In this document: positions 1 to 4,982 of the stretch, one piece after another
How positions within the stretch are numbered: the stretch's first letter is position 1
Layout of the letters: each line of letters begins with the position of its first letter
NCBI GenBank assembly: GCA_017459485.1
Contig: JAFUCW010000055.1
Span: 1-6,126 of the forward strand
Direction of reading: 5' to 3'
Length of the DNA: 6,126 bases
Source: Eggerthellaceae bacterium
GTDB lineage: Bacteria > Actinomycetota > Coriobacteriia > Coriobacteriales > Eggerthellaceae
Translations under genes and position numbers: made by a program
The notes under the pieces: model-generated
Told to the model about the DNA's origin: nothing
Databases searched by the model: none
The model's input: the letters and a program-made list of their open reading frames with translations, nothing else

Positions 1-2281
1 GCAGGCGAAGCTCTTCGATGCGTTTGCCATGGGCCATTTTTCTGCTCAGGAACTCGAGCATATCCATCTTGCTCTTGCTAAAGACTGGTTCATAGTCGGG
101 GTCGTACTTGCTTAGGAAAGCGGGGTAAGACCCATACTTTCGAATGATGAACATGGGGTCTATGGACTCGTTCGCGTCAAAGTCGAGCAGGCTGGGGATG
201 CGCCCGAGCACTTGCTTGAGGTGTTCGTACTCTCCGCGAATCAGGCGAGCGCTTCCGAACTTACCCTGCTCGAGCGCTCGGAAGACACGCGCTTCCGCAA
301 CGCGGTCAAACGTGATAGTTGAGCAGCCTGGGATAACCGTGTCGCCTTCTTTAACAGCCTTCCTCAGGCTGTCTTTGTTGTAGGTGCGGTCGCCAGATAG
401 TGCGATAGGGACAAGATAGTTGCTCTGGTAGTTGCCAATGAAATCGAGGACAAGCGCATACTCCTTGCCGTCTGCTTTACGAAGTCCTCGACCAAGCTGC
501 TGGATAAAGACGATTGCTGACTCCGTGCGGCGCAGCATGATTATTTGATTCAGGGAAGGAATATCAACGCCTTCGTTGAGGATATCAACCGAGAAGATGT
601 ATTGCAGCTCGCCTCGCTCGAGTCGGGCGATAGCGCTGTCTCTTTCTGCGTCGGTCGAAGCACCGCTGATTGCCGTGGTGCGGTATCCGCGCTCGTTGAA
701 CATTTGAGAAAGCCGCTGAGCCTCCTCGTTGCGGTTGCAGAAGATAAGCCCTCTGCGTCCCTCTTTGTCGACGGTGTATTGTTCGATCCTTTGGGTGATA
801 TGCCGTACGCGCTCCTCCGAGGTGAGCTTGGCGAACAGAGAAAGGTCGTCAATCGTTTCGTCGTCAATTTCAAGGTCGGCAATTCCGAAGTAGTGGAATG
901 GCGCGAGCATGTCGTTGCTTAGGGCGTCCTTGAGCGTAATGCGGTACGCGATTACATGGTTGAACAATCCATAGACATCGTAACCGTCTGTGCGGTTGGG
1001 GGTTGCGGTCATGCCAAGGCAGAAGGCTGGTTTGAAGTGGTCGAGTATAGATTGGTAGCCGGTTGCGCCCGTCCTGTGGGCCTCATCTATGACTATGTAG
1101 TCAAAGGCATCGGCTGGAATCTGTTCCAGCCGCCTGGACAGCGTGCCAACCATGGCAAAGAGACAGGTTGCACTTTGCCACGAGGCCCCATCATACATGC
1201 CATACGTGTACCTACTCCCAAGAACTTTCTGGAAGCTTTCGCGGGATGCAGACAGTATCCGCCTTCTGTGCGCAACGAAGAGGACCCTCGCCGGTCGGAC
1301 TTCTCTGATATCGAAAGCGGAGAGATACGTTTTGCCGGTTCCCGTTGCCGATACGAGAAGCGCCCGGGGCTCGTTGCGTTCATGCAGAAGCGAAAGGGCC
1401 TCGAGGGCGTGCGATTGCATGTTGTTTGGCGCGATATCGTCTGCCTTTTCTGGCCGCTTTGGCTGGATGGTGGGAGGTGAAGGTTGCGTGCTGCTGGTAG
1501 GAGGCGTAGCCTTGCTTGTCTCGGATGGGCCGGGTTCCGCCTCGGGATTAGCCGGGGTGGACAGAGGCAGGTGTTCAAAACTGTAAGTGTGTCCAGTTGG
1601 AATCGGTTCAGCTGGGGCGGACAGAGGCTCGGGCGCAATGCGGCTTTTGAAGGGCGGGGTGTACGCCGGTTTGCGTTGAGCGCGATGATTGGCATATTCC
1701 TGTATCCATTCTTTGGAGAGGCGGATAGTAGGTTTGCTGTCCCATAGCTCGTCGAACTGCCTTTTGGCTTCGAGCAGAAGGCCGCCCTGTTCGAAGGTGC
1801 GAAAGAGAACGTTCCATTCCTTGTTGCAGGTCAATGCCCTTTGCGTCAGGTTCGAGCTGCCGATGATGATTGTCGATATACCGTCTTTACTGAAAAAGTA
1901 GCCTTTTGCGTGGTGCTCTCCCTGGTACACGCGCGTTTCGATGTTGGGGTATTCAAGGAGGGTCCTCAGTGCCCCGGGATCGTTGAAGTCGAGGTAAGTT
2001 GAAGTGATGATCCTCCCCGGGATGCCGCGCTCTTTGAGGTCGAGCAAGATGGGGATAAGCGTCTGTATGCCACTGTCGGTAATGAACGCTACGGAGAAGT
2101 CGAAGCTTACACAGTCGCGTAGCTCGTGCTTAAGAACGGAAAGTACATTGATGCCAGCTTCTTCATCATTCGCAAGGATGCGTGGCGTATACCTCCTGTC
2201 GGCATCAGGATCAGACTCAATGAAGCTTGACTCAAGCCCCTTGGTGAACGCTATGCGCCTGTAAACGAGATCTTCTTCCAT
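1..2281 (-). CDS. PLD-nuclease / DEAH-box helicase / DUF3427 fusion protein (3' end outside window)
   Basis: Reading the minus strand from the ATG at 2281-2279, every codon down to position 2 is open: 760 residues without a stop. Residues about 20-170 form a phospholipase D-like domain with the motif HAKGYF (H124, K126), D133 and GSSN at 141-144. Residues 204-281 are a Pro/Ser/Thr/Glu-rich linker. The superfamily 2 helicase core follows: Walker A GTGKT at 314-318, DEAH at 399-402, TATP at 425-428, and motif VI QQLGRGLR at 594-601. From about D613 (DFIGNY) the sequence matches my memory of the DUF3427 region, whose remainder lies beyond the left edge. AAGGA at 2293-2289, seven bases before the ATG, supports this start. 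Family proteins are predicted ATP-dependent DNA helicases with a nuclease domain and are often found in defence or restriction islands. Nuclease activity and a defence role are inferred. Confidence 0.93.
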   Translation of the reverse strand, partial: MEEDLVYRRIAFTKGLESSFIESDPDADRRYTPRILANDEEAGINVLSVLKHELRDCVSFDFSVAFITDSGIQTLIPILLDLKERGIPGRIITSTYLDFNDPGALRTLLEYPNIETRVYQGEHHAKGYFFSKDGISTIIIGSSNLTQRALTCNKEWNVLFRTFEQGGLLLEAKRQFDELWDSKPTIRLSKEWIQEYANHRAQRKPAYTPPFKSRIAPEPLSAPAEPIPTGHTYSFEHLPLSTPANPEAEPGPSETSKATPPTSSTQPSPPTIQPKRPEKADDIAPNNMQSHALEALSLLHERNEPRALLVSATGTGKTYLSAFDIREVRPARVLFVAHRRRILSASRESFQKVLGSRYTYGMYDGASWQSATCLFAMVGTLSRRLEQIPADAFDYIVIDEAHRTGATGYQSILDHFKPAFCLGMTATPNRTDGYDVYGLFNHVIAYRITLKDALSNDMLAPFHYFGIADLEIDDETIDDLSLFAKLTSEERVRHITQRIEQYTVDKEGRRGLIFCNRNEEAQRLSQMFNERGYRTTAISGASTDAERDSAIARLERGELQYIFSVDILNEGVDIPSLNQIIMLRRTESAIVFIQQLGRGLRKADGKEYALVLDFIGNYQSNYLVPIALSGDRTYNKDSLRKAVKEGDTVIPGCSTITFDRVAEARVFRALEQGKFGSARLIRGEYEHLKQVLGRIPSLLDFDANESIDPMFIIRKYGSYPAFLSKYDPDYEPVFSKSKMDMLEFLSRKMAHGKRIEELRL

Positions 2282-2284
2282 GCC

Positions 2285-2413
2285 TTAATCCTTAAGCGTG
2301 GTTTTATGGCCCATATCTTCCGGGAAAAGGGACTGGGTCGCAAGATCTTTTGCGAACCTCAGTTTCTTGCGGCGATAGATTGCGTCGTGGAGCGCAGGGT
2401 TCTGTAGCGCCCT
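2285..2413 (-). pseudogene. C-terminal remnant of a gene formerly upstream of the helicase
   Basis: On the minus strand, codons from 2413 to the TAA at 2287-2285 are open and read like protein: 42 residues containing ALHDAIYRRKKLRFAKDL and ending GHKTTLKD. The frame is closed upstream by a TAG at 2416-2414, and no start codon precedes most of it. The stop is followed by only three bases (GGC) before the helicase ATG, and the helicase ribosome binding site lies inside its last codons, which is typical of a translationally coupled operon. The simplest reading is that the front of this gene was lost by deletion or replacement with a breakpoint at or upstream of about 2414. I do not recognise the family. 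Alternatively it is chance open sequence, but the gene-like junction argues against that. Confidence 0.5.
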
Positions 2414-2551
2414 CTAATCTTATGACCACCTATCCAGTGAGCCGTTGACGATGGGATGCTTTGGCTACAAGGGTCTATTAAGTGCGAGGCATGGAGATCG
2501 GGTACGCCCAAGCATCACTACGATTAATACGACAATTATGCATGATAAATA

Positions 2552-2569
2552 ATCACAATTAATAGTGAT
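2552..2569 (+). promoter_or_regulatory. Palindromic operator candidate overlapping the -10 box
   Basis: ATCACAATTAATAGTGAT is an inverted repeat with only the two symmetric A/A positions unpaired. It sits between the -35 and -10 positions and shares its last base with TATAAT, so a bound dimer would block RNA polymerase. Flanking features include the heptamer ATTAATA at 2523-2529, 2558-2564 and 2581-2587, and ACAATTA at 2532-2538 and 2555-2561 (23 bases apart). Autoregulation by the first gene product, as in many toxin-antitoxin operons, is an inference. Confidence 0.5.
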
Positions 2570-2574
2570 ATAAT
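2569..2574 (+). promoter_or_regulatory. -10 box of the plus-strand two-gene operon
   Basis: A perfect TATAAT lies in a strongly AT-rich block (about 2521-2590), 36 bases before the chosen ATG at 2610, placing the transcript start near 2581. No good -35 hexamer is seen at 16-18 bases upstream (TAAATA at 2546-2551), so the promoter may be weak or activator-dependent. The stretch from 2414 to 2520 holds no gene or clear signal that I can see. Confidence 0.6.
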
Positions 2575-2596
2575 ATACGCATTAATACTGCAATAT

Positions 2597-2603
2597 GAAG
2601 AGG
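2597..2603 (+). promoter_or_regulatory. Ribosome binding site that decides the start at 2610
   Basis: GAAGAGG lies six bases before the ATG at 2610. The earlier in-frame ATG at 2595 overlaps this site and has no Shine-Dalgarno sequence of its own, so translation most likely starts at 2610. Confidence 0.65.
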
Positions 2604-2609
2604 TACAAG

Positions 2610-2978
2610 ATGACAAGCACGACTGCTGCTCAGCGATTGTCTGACGTGCGATCTCGCGTATACGACGACTGCCGAGTGTCGCTCTCGGAGTTTGCGCGCG
2701 GCAAGGGGTGGCGCGACAAGCTTGAAAGAAACGGGTTCATGGAGCTGCTCGAGCATGGCGAGCGCACCGCCTGGGTGATTTCGGAGGCGGGAATGCGGGA
2801 CATGCTCGACTACATATCTGAACTAGAGAAGCAAGCCGAGCAGTCTTCCGTGCGTGCAATGTTTGAAGCGCGCGAGGGTCGCGAGGACTGGATGTCGGGT
2901 TCCGAGTTGTCACAGGTGGCAAGGGATTACTTTATTGAGCATGCGGATGCTCTTACGAGAGCAGCCTCGCATGGCTAG
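2610..2978 (+). CDS. Small protein resembling a Phd/YefM-type antitoxin (122 aa)
   Basis: A 122-residue, highly charged soluble protein starting MTSTTAAQRL, with no membrane segment. Residues about 21-68 follow the pattern of Phd/YefM antitoxins: a strand (CRVSLSEFAR, 21-30), a charged helix ending ELLEHGE (45-51), then a strand and helix (RTAWVISEAGMRDMLDYI, 52-69). In that family this part binds DNA as a dimer. Residues 70-118 are predicted helical with many Glu, Arg and Ala, comparable to the toxin-binding tail of such antitoxins. It is the first gene after a TATAAT promoter with a palindromic operator and overlaps the next gene by eight bases, the usual antitoxin-then-toxin order. The similarity is by pattern only and no conserved signature proves it. 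It could instead be an unrelated small regulator. Confidence 0.8.
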   Translation: MTSTTAAQRLSDVRSRVYDDCRVSLSEFARGKGWRDKLERNGFMELLEHGERTAWVISEAGMRDMLDYISELEKQAEQSSVRAMFEAREGREDWMSGSELSQVARDYFIEHADALTRAASHG

Positions 2979-3372
2979 CGTCGAGCGGATTCTCCAAGCA
3001 ATCACTTCGCTTTCTGCTGTCGAGGGCGTGGAGTTCGACCCGAAGAGCCTCGCCGAAGACGTCGTTGGAGTGGCCGCAGCATTGCCCGAAGAGGGAGAGT
3101 TCGAGGCTGCAATTGCTGCAACGGTGCGCATGCTTGGACTCATCGTTGCCGAGCGCGTTGATGTGAGCGCCCTTTCCGACGACTACGAAGGCTGGGAGTG
3201 CTGCCATTTCCAACCCCATACGGGATGTGGAGAAAAGGCAACCATGAGAATCATGCTCACGCGCACAGAGGGCGCTGTGCGAGTACGCGGCTTCGGTGAC
3301 CGCCGGCTCCCCGACGACTTCTATCGGCGCATGGCTGCAGTGGGCCGCCCCGATCTTCAAGGCCATGATTAG
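2971..3372 (+). CDS. Uncharacterised 133-aa partner protein, toxin candidate
   Basis: The ATG at 2971 lies inside the stop region of the previous gene (ATGGCTAG), giving an eight-base overlap and likely translational coupling. The upstream Shine-Dalgarno is weak. In-frame ATGs at 2941 and 2947 are possible alternative starts. Residues 1-65 look mainly helical, with a hydrophobic helix near 45-61. Residues 76-86 contain a Cys/His cluster (ECCHFQPHTGC: C77, C78, H79, H83, C86) that could bind metal or form disulphides. Residues 91-121 look beta-strand-rich then helical and end RRLPDDFYRRM. I recognise no toxin fold such as RelE, Doc or PIN. Its position after an antitoxin-like gene is the only reason to suspect toxin function. 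The last residues may be out of frame, because another frame looks more protein-like from about 3335 onward. Confidence 0.7.
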   Translation: MASVERILQAITSLSAVEGVEFDPKSLAEDVVGVAAALPEEGEFEAAIAATVRMLGLIVAERVDVSALSDDYEGWECCHFQPHTGCGEKATMRIMLTRTEGAVRVRGFGDRRLPDDFYRRMAAVGRPDLQGHD

Positions 3373-3469
3373 GGGCTTGGGTCTTCCGAGGGCTAAGGTG
3401 GCAAACGCACACACTATCCTTCGCTCTTCCCCTATTCCCATTCGTGAGGCGCCTGCTGAGCACTTGTGA
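3365..3469 (+). CDS. Short frame of 34 aa: third overlapping gene or shifted end of the 133-aa gene
   Basis: The ATG at 3365 overlaps the previous stop by eight bases (ATGATTAG), the same arrangement as ATGGCTAG at 2971. The product starts MIRGLGLPRAKV and ends APAEHL. The same frame is open leftward past its ATG and reads AWLQWAAPIFKAM just before it, which looks more like protein than the competing frame. Two explanations fit. One is a coupled third mini-gene, with AAGG at 3359-3362 as a poor ribosome site. The other is a one-base frameshift near 3335 that cut the 133-residue gene short, in which case the intact protein was about 165 residues. Confidence 0.3.
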   Translation: MIRGLGLPRAKVANAHTILRSSPIPIREAPAEHL

Positions 3470-3545
3470 ATTGCCCTCGCGCGCTTAGGGCCTTGCATCC
3501 GCCCTCTGCCAAAGACGAAGGATTTCCTACCTGCGCAGTGCCCTG

Positions 3546-3551
3546 TATTAT
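3546..3551 (+). promoter_or_regulatory. Possible -10 box for a leaderless transcript of the 205-aa gene
   Basis: TATTAT ends seven bases before the ATG at 3559, so a transcript would begin at or next to the start codon. No Shine-Dalgarno sequence precedes that ATG, and leaderless transcripts are common in Actinobacteria. The -35 region (TTTCCT at 3523-3528) is poor. Upstream, 3473-3491 can form a weak hairpin (GCCCT/AGGGC) without a T tract. Otherwise 3470-3545 shows nothing. Confidence 0.3.
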
Positions 3552-3558
3552 TAAGCTC

Positions 3559-4176
3559 ATGCCAACAACGGATGCAAACATACTCAAGCACCTGGACGAG
3601 GTGGGGCCCTACACCCTCGCCGAGCTCGTGCCGCCCTTCGACTCCGGCAAGTTTGGGGTGTGCCGCAACGCCAGCCCCATGGTGGCGGCGCGCGTGGTGA
3701 ACGCGATGCCGGGGCGCTTCACCTTCGAGCAGGCATTCGACTTCTGCGATTACCACGCCTGCGACGACTACGACAACATGGACCTGGCGCTGGCGGCGCT
3801 GCTCAAGAAAACCGACTGCACTGCCGACGAGCGCGACCAGCTGCTGCTTGCCTTTGGCTCCGAGCGCATCCACGAGCTCATGCGCTGTCGGGACGAGGCG
3901 CAGGCCGCGGCGGCACACACGCCTGGCAGCACGGGCCCTGCCGCTGCGGGCGCCACACCGGATGCCGCCGCGGATGCTCCGAGCGCTGGCGAGATAGCCG
4001 CGGGCGCCTTGGTTGGCTATGCGGTCTACAACGCGGTGCGCAACAGGCGCAAACGCGCGCAGGAGGACCGCGCCGGCGAGCCCGCCTTCCAGGACTTCAA
4101 CAACGCCTGGGGCTCCAACAACGACCACAATTGGGACGCCGACGGCGACACCCAATGGGACAACCACAACAACTAA
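3559..4176 (+). CDS. Uncharacterised protein with acidic domain, hydrophobic segment and Asn/Asp/Trp tail (205 aa)
   Basis: The start MPTTDANILKHL is chosen because third codon positions become strongly G/C from here. The earlier GTG at 3466 would add an atypical leader. Residues 1-112 form an acidic, probably helical domain with five cysteines (C35, C63, C68, C87, C110) and the motif FEQAFDFCDYHACDDYD. Residues 113-143 are an Ala/Pro/Gly linker. Residues 144-160 (GEIAAGALVGYAVYNAV) are a short hydrophobic stretch followed by the basic RNRRKR (161-166), compatible with one short membrane or amphipathic helix, cytoplasmic side after it. The tail from 175 on is rich in Asn, Asp and Trp, with the repeated pattern NWDADGD, QWDNHNN. 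I do not recognise the family. An eroded copy of this tail lies at 4651-4692, so a paralogue once stood nearby. Base composition is richer in G+C than the helicase gene. Confidence 0.8.
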   Translation: MPTTDANILKHLDEVGPYTLAELVPPFDSGKFGVCRNASPMVAARVVNAMPGRFTFEQAFDFCDYHACDDYDNMDLALAALLKKTDCTADERDQLLLAFGSERIHELMRCRDEAQAAAAHTPGSTGPAAAGATPDAAADAPSAGEIAAGALVGYAVYNAVRNRRKRAQEDRAGEPAFQDFNNAWGSNNDHNWDADGDTQWDNHNN

Positions 4177-4259
4177 GTATCGAAGACAACCCATCTACTA
4201 TCGAGTGGCAGCTTTGCACGAGGAGAGCGAGCACGCTGCTTCTGCGCACCTGCGACAGG

Positions 4260-4352
4260 ATGCTGAACTGCTGCGTAGAGGTGAACGGCTACATGCCCGT
4301 AACCTTCGAGGAACTGCAAGCCAACAACGCCCGCTGGCTAGCGGGCAAGTAG
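4260..4352 (+). pseudogene. Possible gene fragment with coding-like composition (30 codons)
   Basis: From the ATG at 4260 this frame reads MLNCCVEVNGYMPVTF and ends ARWLAGK at a TAG. Third positions are mostly G or C, and the coding look continues leftward to about 4200 in the same frame, without a start. It overlaps, on the other strand, the end of the HipA-like fragment. I do not recognise it. It is most likely the 3' end of a lost gene. There is no convincing ribosome binding site, so a genuine 30-residue gene is less likely. Confidence 0.25.
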
Positions 4353-4370
4353 GCAGGTGTAGAGCCTGCC
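4329..4370. repeat. Two adjacent hairpins
   Basis: GCCCGC (4329-4334) pairs with GCGGGC (4341-4346), and GGCAGG (4352-4357) pairs with CCTGCC (4365-4370). Neither is followed by a T tract on either strand, so they are not clear intrinsic terminators. They sit exactly where the plus-strand fragment and the HipA-like fragment both end, so they may mark a rearrangement joint or act as weak bidirectional termination. Confidence 0.4.
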
Positions 4371-4442
4371 AGCTTGGCCACATGCCCACTTCTTGGATAG
4401 CGCTTCTTGCGAGGTGTAGTCGGGCAACGAGGGCCACCCCAG
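4338..4442 (-). pseudogene. Fragment of a second HipA-like kinase gene
   Basis: On the minus strand from about 4442 to the TAG at 4340-4338 the frame reads LGWPSLPDYTSQEAL, then SKKWACGQAGRLY. This aligns with residues about 127-152 of the HipA-like protein encoded at the right end (SPDNTSEG, PKKWVCEG, RRRLL). Over 45 bases, 4380-4424 versus 5679-5723, I count 34 identities. The piece covers only the glycine-rich, ATP-binding entry of the kinase. Everything after the RLY-equivalent residues and everything before the leading Gly is missing. It stops just short of the inverted-repeat element, which may have taken part in its loss. It cannot encode a working kinase. Confidence 0.6.
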
Positions 4443-4466
4443 TCTGTGCATGCATTTTTATTTTCT

Positions 4467-4618
4467 GTTTTTGGCTAAGATCTCGAGTTCTGCACCCCGG
4501 CGCCTTGCACGCTGCGCTTAAGCGCCCGTTCGTCCCGAATAAATGTGTGGTCAGAGCAAGTCTCAATAGGCCCAGCGGGAATAACGAGGGTGCACAACTC
4601 GAGATCTTAGCCAAAAAC
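4467..4618. repeat. 152-bp element with 31-bp inverted terminal repeats (MITE-like)
   Basis: The left arm 4467-4497 (GTTTTTGGCTAAGATC... TGCACCC) and right arm 4588-4618 are inverted copies matching at 30 of 31 positions, with the single difference at 4490/4595. Pairing continues imperfectly outward to 4457 and 4628. The 90-base centre has no open gene but contains the perfect 12-base palindrome GCGCTTAAGCGC at 4514-4525. No clear target-site duplication flanks the arms. Size and structure fit a non-autonomous transposable element or a recombination-generated cruciform. It lies between two gene fragments. Neither strand has a T tract after the outer arm, so it is not an ordinary terminator. 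Confidence 0.75.
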
Positions 4619-4650
4619 GAAGATTAAACGAGCAACATGCCGAGACATGA

Positions 4651-4692
4651 GGTGCTGACGACGATACCAAGTGGGACGACCACGGCAGCTAG
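4651..4692 (+). pseudogene. Orphan copy of the C-terminal tail of the 205-aa protein
   Basis: The frame reads GADDDTKWDDHGS then TAG, matching ADGDTQWDNHNN plus stop at 4138-4176: 29 of 39 bases agree and the stop codon is aligned. A few matches continue past the stop. An in-frame TGA at 4648-4650 closes it upstream and no related sequence is evident farther left, where the inverted-repeat element begins. This looks like the last codons of a lost paralogue. Confidence 0.55.
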
Positions 4693-4719
4693 GCACCAAA
4701 GTCAGCAGGCCTCCTGCTA

Positions 4720-4750
4720 AAACACGAAGCCCCGCAGGTGGCGAGGCTTC
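4720..4750 (-). terminator. Intrinsic terminator candidate for the minus-strand HipA-region transcript
   Basis: Read on the minus strand, GAAGCC (4750-4745) pairs with GGCTTC (4731-4726), extended by GCG/CGC after one mismatch. The hairpin is followed by GTGTTTT, a short T-rich tract. A second small hairpin (AGCAGG/CCTGCT, 4704-4718) follows. On the plus strand no T tract follows. It would end transcription coming from the HipA-like gene. Confidence 0.5.
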
Positions 4751-4796
4751 ATGGCTCTGCGATCATGTTGCCAGAATGGTTGGCCCGACACACCGC

Positions 4797-4850
4797 CTAG
4801 GGCAGTCCGGCAAGACAGGTTCCCCTTGGTGCGATAGCCGTGGTGTTCAT
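4797..4850 (-). CDS. Short frame (17 aa) with a perfect Shine-Dalgarno sequence
   Basis: On the minus strand AAAGGAGG (4863-4856) lies five bases before an ATG at 4850, the strongest ribosome binding site in the window. The product is MNTTAIAPRGTCLAGLP, ended by TAG at 4799-4797. The same frame continues open for 15 more codons to a TGA at 4751-4749, exactly at the edge of the terminator hairpin. It may be a leader peptide, a small protein whose frame was cut by an amber mutation, or the front remnant of a lost gene. I do not recognise the sequence. Confidence 0.35.
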   Translation of the reverse strand: MNTTAIAPRGTCLAGLP

Positions 4851-4863
4851 AACTTCCTCCTTT

Positions 4864-4921
4864 AGGTTGGTTTGCGGTAGACCCTCGCTACCTGTTGCGC
4901 TGCACCTTACCGAACCAACCT
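4864..4921 (-). promoter_or_regulatory. Switch-like inverted repeat directly before the Shine-Dalgarno sequence
   Basis: TACCGAACCAACCT (4908-4921) can pair with AGGTTGGTT-TG-CGGTA (4864-4879): 14 base pairs with a two-base bulge. A competing local hairpin pairs GGTAG (4876-4880) with CTACC (4888-4892), so the two folds exclude each other in part. In minus-strand RNA the long stem ends immediately before AAAGGAGG. That position suits control of translation of the following short frame, but no known riboswitch or T-box motif is visible. It could also be a binding site or the ends of a lost element. Confidence 0.4.
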
Positions 4922-4982
4922 GAGAGAAAGCTGAGCGCAAGATGCCCCACGCCTTTCGTCGGAGGAAGAGGGCCCCTTGAAG

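Noticed and set aside
956..1695. Several plus-strand and one shifted minus-strand frames of 147-200 residues
   Set aside because: They are shadows of the helicase gene, whose motifs are continuous through this stretch.
2445..2450. TTGACG as a -35 box
   Set aside because: No -10-like hexamer lies 16-18 bases downstream and no start codon with a ribosome site follows in a useful place.
2953..4194. 413-residue open frame on the minus strand
   Set aside because: It lies antisense to three plus-strand genes and starts with long runs of Val, Gly and Ala, the usual mirror of G/C-ending codons. No domain is recognisable.
3660..4352. 230-residue plus-strand frame as a whole
   Set aside because: Up to 4176 it is an Arg/Gly/Gln-rich shadow of the 205-residue gene. 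Only its end beyond about 4200 looks coding-like and is listed separately.
4198..4614. 138-residue minus-strand frame
   Set aside because: It crosses the inverted-repeat element and is out of frame with the HipA-like relic. The recognisable protein similarity is in another frame.
4467..4618. Large inverted repeat read as a transcription terminator
   Set aside because: The loop is 90 bases and no T tract follows the distal arm on either strand.
4671..4865. 64-residue plus-strand frame
   Set aside because: It runs through the tail relic, terminator hairpin and Shine-Dalgarno of the opposite strand, has no ribosome binding site, and has a low-quality composition.
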